Under the pieces are notes generated by a model, which was given only the letters and a program-made list of their open reading frames with translations, did no database searches and was not told where the DNA came from. Shown here one piece after another: positions 45,832-54,499 of a DNA stretch of 64,000 bases (its first letter is position 1; each line of letters starts with the position of its first letter). The DNA is taken from positions 17,358,501-17,422,500 of the forward strand of contig NW_026947500.1 in the NCBI RefSeq assembly GCF_034190915.1, given 5' to 3'. Source of the stretch: Cavia porcellus. Its lineage: Eukaryota > Chordata > Mammalia > Rodentia > Caviidae. Both the position numbers and the translations under genes were made by a program.

Positions 45832-46962
45832 ATTTCCTCGACCGGCGTTTTTTTCAGCCTGCTCGGCAGAGAACTCTGTGTACCAGGCTCGCCAATCCAG
45901 GTAACTACCCGAGGGCAGACACACCTTTGCCAGCTGAATCCAGTCCGCGGGGGTGAGGGGCCCAGAAGACAGGTTCTCCAGCATGGCAATGGTGTAAGGC
46001 GCAGTCGGCCCAAAGGTTGTAACTGCATTTTTAAGTTTTCTAATCTGCTTTATCTCAAAAGGCTCCCATGCATTACGTCCCTGGCCCACAGCTACTTGTA
46101 CAGGAAATATCCCGTAGGGGCCACTATCTATCCCAGGTGGTGGATGTACCTCATGAGACAAACGTCCCCCCTGCCAAAGCCGCCTGTAAAAATACCGACC
46201 CGCCGGCGGCGGAGCATAAGACGGCGGCCGTGATTGGGCGGAAAATGGGGGCCCGTGCATCACTTTCTGTTCTGGCGAAAGGGGAGGGAGCTCCCACGCG
46301 GCCGCCTCGTGGCGAGGGATCGCTTCCGGGAACAGCTCCCAAGGTGGGGCGGAAGGCTTCGCCTCCCTCTCGCGCCAGGGGGCGCTCAGGAGCTCTCTAC
46401 TCCTCCGCAGACCAAGTTGAGCGGAGCGCAATTCGCGGCGCAACGCTGGGAAAGAACCCTGCGACTCCTTATCGAGCGGCCTATCCTCTTGGCATCTAGG
46501 CTCCTTGGTCTCATCGTTGTCTAAGCCTTCCTCGTTCTCGGAGTCAGACGACTCCGAGGCCTGAGCCCCGTCTTCCTCCTTTATATCTTTGTCTCCTTTG
46601 ACGGACCCCTCCCGGGAGCTCCCTGACTGGGCCTGTTTGAATGCCCTACGCACTTTAATGAGCTCTTGAGAACCTTCCCTGCAACCACCCTCGCTCTTCA
46701 AGCATGCATATATCATTTCCCACAGTGGCCGAGCGAAGACCGAAGCCCCGCCCTCCCTTTCCGCTAGAGAAAGATCCCTGCCCAACTTCTCCCACGAGGG
46801 CAGGTTTAAGTGCCCTGTGGGCAAGAACCAGGGAGCGAAACTATCAATCTCCTCAAAAAAGCTCTCCAGCGTTTTGCGTCCCACCTTGAGGTCTCTGGAC
46901 TTTAAGAGCTTCCGGAGGACCTGTACCAAGGGCTGGGTGTCGTTACTCGGTACGTTACCCAT
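45802..46962 (-). CDS. gag: Truncated retroviral Gag (matrix to start of capsid) with SINE-encoded tail
   Basis: Open frame of 386 codons from the first ATG (MGNVPSNDTQ). The same frame is open 7 codons further upstream but only from a GTG. Glycine 2 in MGN is a predicted myristoylation site. Residues 1-95 look like a betaretroviral matrix domain. Residues about 120-165 are an acidic, serine-rich linker. A PPSY late-budding motif lies at about 246-249. From about 284 (GIFPVQV) the capsid N-terminal domain runs through residues such as KQIRKLKNAV and LTPADWIQLAK. The last nine residues (GSWGFSLAA) and the stop codon come from the inserted SINE. The capsid C-terminal domain and the zinc-knuckle nucleocapsid are lost, so it should not form normal particles alone. 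The absence of frameshifts fits the young age. Expression is not shown. Confidence 0.85.
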   Translation of the reverse strand: MGNVPSNDTQPLVQVLRKLLKSRDLKVGRKTLESFFEEIDSFAPWFLPTGHLNLPSWEKLGRDLSLAEREGGASVFARPLWEMIYACLKSEGGCREGSQELIKVRRAFKQAQSGSSREGSVKGDKDIKEEDGAQASESSDSENEEGLDNDETKEPRCQEDRPLDKESQGSFPALRRELRSAQLGLRRSRELLSAPWREREAKPSAPPWELFPEAIPRHEAAAWELPPLSPEQKVMHGPPFSAQSRPPSYAPPPAGRYFYRRLWQGGRLSHEVHPPPGIDSGPYGIFPVQVAVGQGRNAWEPFEIKQIRKLKNAVTTFGPTAPYTIAMLENLSSGPLTPADWIQLAKVCLPSGSYLDWRAWYTEFSAEQAEKNAGRGNGSWGFSLAA

Positions 46963-47076
46963 ATTTAATATGTTACTCACCACGTGAGGCCCAAAAATCC
47001 GCCACTTACGCGTGAGCCTGAGGGGAGTCTAAAAACCCTGTAGGTGCGCGCCACCCAGGGCCCAGGTTTATCCCCT

Positions 47077-47085
47077 ACTCACCTG
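47077..47085 (-). promoter_or_regulatory. Consensus 5' splice site in the proviral leader
   Basis: In minus sense the leader between primer site and gag reads CAG/GTGAGTAG, a near-perfect splice donor, about 60 nt downstream of the primer site. Retroviruses use such a donor for subgenomic RNA. Here no env remains, so it could instead feed chimeric host transcripts from the LTR. Confidence 0.6.
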
Positions 47086-47145
47086 TCTCGCAGTGCTGTA
47101 TCAAGGAACGTTGTCCACTACCACGTCTCGGGGGTGATCAGTTGT

Positions 47146-47163
47146 TCCCCGTACGGGCCACCA
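47146..47163 (-). promoter_or_regulatory. Retroviral primer binding site for tRNA-Ile(AAU)
   Basis: The plus strand reads TCCCCGTACGGGCCACCA. From my knowledge of mammalian tRNAs this equals the last 18 nt, CCA included, of tRNA-Ile(AAU), so the minus-strand RNA would pair with that tRNA over 18 bases. It lies 2 nt inside the 5' LTR, the normal place. Mouse IAPs are generally described as primed by tRNA-Phe, so this choice is unusual for the group. A tRNA database comparison would confirm the isoacceptor. Confidence 0.85.
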
Positions 47164-47165
47164 AA

Positions 47166-47642
47166 TGTCGATGTCGCTCCCGGCCGGCAGGAAGGACACA
47201 CGACAAAGTCTGGCAGTGGACAACCTTTTCTTTTATTTTCTCTCCGTACAGCCTGCCCTGGGATCGCTCCCAGCCGAAGCCTCCTCTGGTCCGCTCCCCG
47301 CGGCTCCTTCCGTGCTTCGCTCCGAAGCCTCTACCGGTCCGCTCTCCGCGGCTCCTTCCGGGCTTCGCTCCGAAGCCTCTACCGGTCCGCTCTCCGCAGC
47401 TCCTTCGGGGCTTCTACTTCCCCCCAGGGGTGGCACCAGTATATATACGGATACAGTGTCCAATCATATTAAAGTAAGCAAGGCAAGCTGATTGGCTAAC
47501 ATATTATTGAGCGGGTTGTTTACGCGGTAAGCAGGAAACTAACGTGCTCGATGGGAGGGGTAATCTAACTCAGGCTTTGCTCTTTACCACAGGCCGCATG
47601 ATCACTATATGCGGCGGCTCGGCAATGTGGTGGCTCCCAACA
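47166..47642 (-). repeat. 5' LTR of the IAP-like provirus (477 bp)
   Basis: In its own sense it begins TGTTGGGAGCC and ends GCGACATCGACA, so it has the TG...CA ends of retroviral LTRs. It carries an inverted CCAAT motif, a TATATATA box and an AATAAA polyadenylation signal (plus-strand TTTATT at 47232-47237). A GC-rich 48-bp unit is repeated almost three times between TATA and poly(A) signal. It has the same length as the other copy and differs at 5 of 477 positions. The flanking hexamer AGGCCG lies at 47643-47648. Confidence 0.95.
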
Positions 47643-47648
47643 AGGCCG
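47643..47648. repeat. Target site duplication AGGCCG (right copy)
   Basis: Exact partner of the hexamer at 44368-44373. The sequence on either side (GACTATC before, TGTGACAG after) would be contiguous at the empty site. Confidence 0.93.
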
Positions 47649-48325
47649 TGTGACAGAGAAACCAGCCCCCTGTGTACCTCTTCTGTCGGACACAAATCCA
47701 CACCTGTGCCTTAGAAAATTTGCACAGAATGGCCAAGATATTGGCCTCTATTGTTTCTATAATAAAAAAGCCAGTTTAAGATTAAAAAAAAACAAACAAA
47801 ATGCATTAAGCATTTTTTCTCGTATTTGTTTATTTAACTGCTCGTGGAAATGACTGAGATTTTAGAAAATACCATCATGAAGTTTTGTAATGGGAAAGAT
47901 ATCTTCCAGTCAGTTATTTCAAATGAAGTCCATTTACAGAATGGAGCCTTTCCAGAACGTTCTCCGGAGCCAGAATAAAGGAGACTGAGAACTTTTTAAA
48001 ATATGATTAAATGAAGAGATTTGTGTGCCTTCTCTCCTAAAGCAGCTTTTGGAATTTTTGTTGGTTATGGCTTTGCTTGCAGCAGGAATGCCAGTTGGAA
48101 ATGAGATGCCAGAGAAACACACCACTCCCTCGCCCTGAAATGGAAACATGAATCTCAAAAATCTATAAATAAAATATATGCTAAATAACTCACCGTGGAG
48201 TATTACTGAAGCCTGGCCATTTCTGTTATCGATTGTTGAATAAATCAGAGTCAGCTGTACACGGAACAGTATCACAGTGATTGTTCTTAACCAAGGAAGA
48301 TTCTGCCCCTCAAGGAAACAATTTT

Positions 48326-48405
48326 TTTGTCTTTTTAAGACAGGGCTTCACGTAGTCCAGGCTGGCCTCAGACTCACAGCCTTCCATGTACCAGCATGCC
48401 AGCTA
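48326..48405 (-). mobile_element. B1-type SINE fragment
   Basis: AAGACAGGGCTTCACGTAGTCCAGGCTGGCC and CAGCATGCCAGC; centre deleted. Confidence 0.65.
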
Positions 48406-48409
48406 GGAG

Positions 48410-51400
48410 ACTCTTGATTTGCATGACCTGGAGATGCTACTAGCAACTCATCAGTAGAAGTGAGAGTGCTGGTAAACACCCTACAGGGCACAGCACAGCC
48501 CTCCACAACAAATTATTATCTGGTCCAAAAGGTCACTGGGGCTGAGACCGGGAAGCCCGCTGCTACGCACGCTGTCCTGCACTTTGTGCCTCCAGTCAAT
48601 AGAGAGGCCAGTCAACTTCAGTCCCTGCCAGGAGGCAGGTTTTCGGAAAGCACACTGCTCGCAGCTGGGAAATACATACTTTCAATGTGGTATTTGTATC
48701 AGAATGACATCAGTTCTTCCCAGCTGGGTAGAATGATCAAATGCAGGCAAGAGAGCGTGGCCCCTTGGAAGAGGACCAGCATTCAAGAAGGCTTCTTTTT
48801 TTTTTTTTTTTTTTTCTTACTAAACCTGGAAAGAATGTTGGTTCCAAATCAGTCTTCAAAAATGAGCTCCATATAAGTAAATATCATGTTTAGTTGGATT
48901 TATTCCATAAAAGGTTGCATTTGGTAAACAGCATAACACGATTAAGTTAAAATTAGGGAGGAAATCAGATGCAGAAAACACTCAGGTAGCAAGTCAAGCA
49001 AAAGTGTAAACTGTTCTTTACAAAACTATGTGTACCCGGGCTGCCCACCTTAGGCTCAAACCCCCTGCTAGGACTCTTTACCCTGTCGGCCTGAAGTATA
49101 GACGGGCGGACTCACTGCCGTCTCAGAGATGGACCATCCACAGGTGGTCCTGCGCCTGCCTGCTTGGGATTTTTACAGCATTTCATCATGAACATTTAAG
49201 GCCGTCCCCGGCTGCCTCCACATGGCCACAGCTACCTCCATTCTCTGACCTTTCCTCCACATCCTCTGCATTTCTTACACACTCATGTACGTGTGTACAC
49301 AACCAAAGACCCTGGGGAAACATTTACACAAACAGAACCCTTGTGCACAGATAGTATCACAAGAGATCTGACACTCTGAGTGGATAAGCTGTCTTTTGTG
49401 ACAGTTGATTTTTTATGCCACGCCTTCTGGTCTGAGTGTGGAGGTGCCAAAATGTGTTCTGTGCCCTCCCCTCCTGGAGACTCTGAGGGCAGCACACTCT
49501 CCAGCACAGCTGCCAAACCAGCCCAGAAACCCAGCAGAGGAGTCTTTCCTCCGATATTGGCAAACCTCTGAAGAAAACCAGTTTGCAAAATCCCAACTGA
49601 ATGACCAAATGCAGGTGTTCAGTGCTTGCACTCGCATTTGACAGTTAGAAAGGAGAGTGGGCCACTTTCCACGGCTGCCCTTGACGTCGTCTTCCTGATC
49701 ATGCTCCTCTCGGCCTCGTCTGTTTCTAACTGAACTGCTTGGGCTTTCCTCATTGGCTTAGAGGCACAGGCTTTGCTAATCACTGTTCTCACAAAAGTTG
49801 GATGTAATCTACTGCCTTTTCCTGGGCTTTTCACTTTGCTTATGGCTTTCTTTTGCTCTCCATGGTTTTGAACTGCAGTCCCCTCCTCACCTGTGGCCAC
49901 TGGTTTGTTCCGGCTGAAGGTCACGTGTGAGCGCTAATCTCAGCGACTTCTGCACGCACCATCTTTATCTCTAAAGCAGAGATTTTACTCCAGCAGCCTG
50001 CTTAGCTGCTTTCCTATAGGCAGGGACTCCGGGATCTGAGGTCAGTGCATTCATGTCCCTGCCGTCCCAGCAGCCTTCACGGCAACCAGAGTGGACACAT
50101 GGGGCAGGCAGTTCCTTCTGCTCAGAAGTTGCCAAGGGCCGGGCTGGGCATGGCCACATCACCTCCCCTCTGTTCCTGCTGGCCGAAGCTCAGCCACACA
50201 CTCCTGCTCAGATGCAAGGGCTGCTGGGAAATATCATCATCCTACGTCCCCCAAAAAGATAGGACTTAATCGGATGAACATGAGGCCTTTCTCTTGCAGA
50301 GCTTCAGGCTCTGTTTCTTGCTTAGGAAACTCTTGCCCACCTTCAGAAAGGTTTCTCTGTTCCCTTTGATTTTTCTTATTGGTAGGTGATCAGGAAGTCT
50401 TCTGTGTAATCTACCTGGAGGTTGTTTCTGAGAGTACTATAAAGCTCTCAGTGGGTAACCACTTACCCGGAAACCTTCCCCTGCTCTTCTGACAGAGCTC
50501 TTCATCAAACAAAGTTTATATAACTATCAACATGAACTTTCTTCTATTCCTTTGTGTGCTTACCATTCCCAAATCAATGCCATCCTGGTTAAATCTCTGT
50601 CTTTGTGGTGTGTCCCTGGATGTTTTCATCTGTGACATGAATTTCCTGGCTACGTCTTTACTGCAGAGGTTGTTGGTGATACTTGATTTGTGTCAGGAAA
50701 CCAGTGCAGAGTGGCTCTGCCCTGTGGTCCTGCAGAGGATGCTGCCTGAGTTGCTGATAGGAAAAGCCATAGGCAGTTCACCCGGGAACTCTGCCGGGTA
50801 ACAGCCGAGGGGAGATCTCGAAGGGCAGAGCATCACTTCCAGGGGGTGTGGGTCACTTCCCGGATGGGTCCCTGGGTCACTGCAATGTAAGCTGCCCCCA
50901 ACCCTGTGCCACACACGTGTCCAGACACCTTCACTGCTCTGCAGATGCTCAACCCCGCCAGAACCTCAAATGCTGCCGGCATGGTGCAGAGACCAACTCC
51001 GTGCAGACCAGGCCCCCTCCCTGGACAGAAGTGAGAGGAGGCCAAGGCTGTGTGGAATCTTTTCTGCCTTCAGGCTTTATCTAAGGCCCCCTGATTAGTG
51101 CAGAGCTCCAGACGATTAATGAGCAAACCACTAAAGGCCACCGAGAGAGACGGCGTCAGAGGCCACCCCGTGAAGCCTCCTACAGAGCGTCCAGCTGGCC
51201 AGGGCTAGAGCTGCGCGTCATTCTGGGGCAGCAGGGACCCACGCTGCCTTTGTCCACTGGAGTCCACAGAGTGACCAGGCGGGGGCGGGCAGCACAGAGG
51301 TCCTGGGAAGGCCAAGTAAACAGATGTGGTTCCTCACCCGGAAAACTCTGTGGGGTAGCTGTTGACCCACTTGGGACTGTCCTTTGTCCACGCAGGGTGA

Positions 51401-53515
51401 GCACGCTGAACAGGCCTGCTGTGGAGTTCTGTGTTAGGCAGTGTCTGCGGACACAATGCTTGACAGTGGCAAATGAGGCGCCACACTGACAAAGCCCCTC
51501 TTGTCACTCTCAGGGTGAGGGAGGTGGACATCCTTGAGGGGTAAGAGGTTCCAGAGCACAAGAGAGGCCGTGCCTGGTGCTCAGCAAGTGGGATCCTGGC
51601 GCTGAAATGTCCCGACTCCCTCCCAAACCACCAGCCCGCCTCACATCCCAGCAGAGGATGGGTCTTGCCCCACCAGCAAACACTTAACAACACCCAGCAT
51701 CTGTACAATCCTGAGGTTGCCACACTGAGCCAGGAAGGATATAGGGCATGCAACTAAATTCCAACCGAGAGAGCAACGCTTTTAAATGCATGTGCTTCTC
51801 GTGCCTATTTTTTGGCAGAACTTGTCTTGAGAGCTCACAGCATCGATAACAGACATGACGCTCCTGGCGGAAGACCTGGCCAAGGGTTTGTTATCATTCA
51901 CACTTCAGTTTTCACAGATTAAAATTTCCATGGGAGTCTCTCCTCGGCAGGAACAAGTCCTAGAGTTGAGGCAGCCATTCAGGGCCAGCTTACTAACACC
52001 TGATTGCAAATGCTGCCTGCCCTTGAAGCAAATGCTTGTTATATCCCTAACGCAGTAACCTGTCAGCATTTCACTCAGGCAATTCACAAATAAATAAGTC
52101 TCCAGATCCTTTATACTAGTTCAGTGAAATGTATGAAAAACTTGCAGATGAAGGTATTCTACTATATTAAAGATGAATTCAATGACCACATACAGAACAA
52201 TGATTTTAATATGTGATACAATGTTCACACATGCACATCTCTTTGGCCACCTACTGACCATGACAGTGGCTCACCTGTGAACTTTCTATTTGCTCATTTT
52301 CACAAGGGCTCACATAGCTGCCACACTCCACAGGAATGTCCAGCCCCGAGACCTCCCCAGAGTCGGAGAGGCCCTGGTTCTCCTTGTGTTCTCTCATACG
52401 CATGTTGGGCCTTTGACCAATCCACAAGTGGGCCCCTAGAGTGGTTAAATACACTGCCGCACCAGGAAGTAGGGAAGACCAGTTGCCCCAAGAAGACACC
52501 CAAAACTGCCCTCTCGAGTCCAGTAAAGCAATTGCAGAAATGCAAGGAAACGATGTAGGAACTGCAGTTTTGCACTCAAAGTGCCAACTTGGGGAATTTT
52601 TCCTACAGTAAACTCAGGATGGCCCATCAGTGAGCTTTGGCGGATAAAGCCATGAATTTAGAGCACTAGGTGATCCCCGCCCAGAGTGGGTCCCCCAGGA
52701 ACCTTGGGCCTGGGAGTAGGGTGGGAGCCAGGGCTGATTCGGAGTCTGCACATCTGCCCCTGTATGGTAAATGCCCCTCGGGCCAGATGGCCAGACCTCC
52801 TGTACCGTGCACTCAGTTCTAAAAACAGAGAGGTTCCCAGCGTGAGGGCACGAGGAGGTCATGGGGAGTCTTAGCACCGGGCCAAACAAACATTTGAGAA
52901 ACCTGAGCCTTTGGCCCCACAAAGGAAATGGGAATGGAAGATACCATTGCTTATTTAAATAATCGTCACACAGAGGCATTATCCTGTGTCCTATATTTAG
53001 ATTCCAAGGGGCAGAGCCAGTTTCACAGGGTGATAGTGCTAGAAGAAAGATTTCATCTTAAACTAGGATTATTTTAAAAATACACTAAAGATTCATCCCA
53101 GGGAACCCTAAACAGATCCTGCTTTCTGAGACTGTGACCCAGAGATTTTGAGATGTCATGATTTAATTCCCAGCTTTCTTGGAGCATAATTTTTTCTATT
53201 CTAATCACTCGCTTAAGATAACAGTGCTTTTCATGTCCTCACTACTCTTTCTGGCATTTTTCATGACCAGTCCCATATTGGTGTCATCTCACATGCCCAG
53301 GCCCTGCAGGGGCACAGAAATGCATGGACAGTGTGTTGTGTTCTGGCTCCTTGCTCTGAGGGCCTTGGCCCCAGCCAGATGTAAACCATTTTCTACACCT
53401 TCGTGCATCGTTTGCTTCCTGTACTGTTACGGCTTATAGCTACGTGTCCTTCCGGTCACCTAAAGGTGGGGCTTTTTGAAGGTGGACAAATCTAGGGTTT
53501 GTGAATGCAGATTAA
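48410..53515. other. 5-kb stretch poor in repeats
   Basis: Apart from a T run at 48790-48815 and the frame at 49619, no repeat is recognised. It is the least repeat-laden part of the window and would be the place to look for conserved non-coding elements or exons. Confidence 0.45.
49619..49924 (-). CDS. Unrecognised open frame, 101 codons
   Basis: Basic, lysine- and serine-rich peptide (e.g. GEQKKAISKVKSPGKGSRLH, then SKPMRKAQAVQLETDEAERS) with no domain, signal peptide or membrane segment that I can see. It lies in otherwise repeat-free DNA and not on a recognised repeat. It may be a single exon, a pseudogene fragment or chance. No promoter or flanking exon was found. Confidence 0.15.
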   Translation of the reverse strand: MTFSRNKPVATGEEGTAVQNHGEQKKAISKVKSPGKGSRLHPTFVRTVISKACASKPMRKAQAVQLETDEAERSMIRKTTSRAAVESGPLSFLTVKCECKH

Positions 53516-53519
53516 GGGT

Positions 53520-53846
53520 GTCGTAACTAAATTACTGATTGGTTTAATGTAGTTCTGCACGTGGATAACAGAAGGTCCACACTGGGTGTAAGGGGTACCA
53601 ACCAAAAGGCTTGGAGCTGGGACAACAGGGAAAGACGCTCACTGCTGCTGCTCGCCGTTCTGTTGCCTCCCCCGCCCACTTTGCCACCACCTGTCTCCTC
53701 TGCAGTGCTACCTCTGCCTGCCACCCTGCCTTACAACTGACCACGGAATGAAACCTTTACAACCTCCGGCCAAAATAAACCTTTCCTCTTTCCACTTGTG
53801 GGTGTTGGGTATTTTGTCCCAGCTGTGACAAAAGTAACTAAGACAT
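53520..53846 (+). repeat. MaLR-type LTR, 3' part
   Basis: AAAATAAACCTTTCCTC, GGGTATTTTGTCCCAGC and AAAGTAACTAAGACA form the typical 3' end; upstream sequence is diverged. Confidence 0.6.
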
Positions 53847-53924
53847 GTGTTTATCACTATCTCCTATCAGTATTCACTTTACCAGACGAAATTTTCTACA
53901 GGATTCAAATTTTAGTGGGAGGGC

Positions 53925-54000
53925 TGGGGATTTAGCTCAATGGCATAAGCGCCTGCCTTGAAAGCTCAAGGTCATGAGTTTGATCCCCAGTACCAATAAA
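53925..54000 (+). mobile_element. ID-like SINE
   Basis: GGGCTGGGGATTTAGCTCAATGGC to TTTGATCCCCAGTACCAATAAAA; short tail. Confidence 0.88.
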
Positions 54001-54238
54001 AGAAAATTCTAATAAGAATCTTATGCCTAACAATCAGATGGGAAAATTACTGTCATATCAACTTTTCTTTTTCATTATTATGACAGTTTAGTTATCTTTT
54101 ATTATGATAGTTTAGTTTTTATTCATTATTATGATAGCTTGGTTATGATTTAATTTTTTTATTCCAAAAGTCAAAGCTCAGGTATTAGAAAGTTTCCTGC
54201 ATTTCACAGCTTAATGACAATACACTAAAATCAATCCC

Positions 54239-54432
54239 TACTGGACATAGTGGGGCACTCCTGTAATTTCACCAACTCATAAGACTAAAGCAGGAAGATG
54301 GCAAGTTCAAGACCAGCCTGGGCAACTTAGCAAGACCTTCCTTGCCAAAAAATTTTTAAAAGGCTGCAGGTATAGCTCAGCAGTAGAGTGCCATTGGCTC
54401 ACTCCCTAGCACTGCTATCAAATCAAATCACA
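54239..54432 (+). mobile_element. B1-ID dimeric SINE
   Basis: B1-like left monomer (CTGGACATAGTGGGGCAC ... GCCTGGGCAACTTAGCAAGACC) joined through AAAAAATTTTTAAAAG to an ID-like right monomer (CTGCAGGTATAGCTCAGCAGTAGAGTGCC). Confidence 0.82.
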
Positions 54433-54499
54433 GGAATAGTGGTATAACCAATCAACTATGTTATCCAAAAACCTGATTCTAAAAAAAAAGCCCCTGATG

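Larger units (their letters stand above)
44374..47642 (-). mobile_element. Young, internally deleted IAP-like (ERV2) provirus carrying a SINE
   Basis: Complete but non-autonomous endogenous retrovirus of 3269 bp, read on the minus strand. Order in its own sense: 5' LTR (47166-47642), 2-nt spacer, tRNA primer site (47146-47163), splice donor, gag (from 46962), an ID-like SINE, the C-terminal end of integrase, about 490 bp of 3' non-coding leader to the LTR, polypurine tract, 3' LTR (44374-44850). It is flanked by the 6-bp duplication AGGCCG at 44368-44373 and 47643-47648; 6 bp is usual for ERV2/IAP-type integrases. The rest of gag (capsid C-terminal domain, nucleocapsid), protease, reverse transcriptase, RNase H, the integrase core and any env are missing. 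The LTR start TGTTGGGAGCCAC and its general plan resemble intracisternal A-particle LTRs. It could move only with proteins supplied by a complete relative. Confidence 0.95.

Noticed and set aside
46068..46524. Plus-strand frames of 96-143 codons
   Set aside because: Antisense shadows of the GC-rich gag.
46963..46983. Upstream extension of gag by seven codons
   Set aside because: It begins with GTG; the first ATG at 46962 gives the expected Met-Gly myristoylation start.
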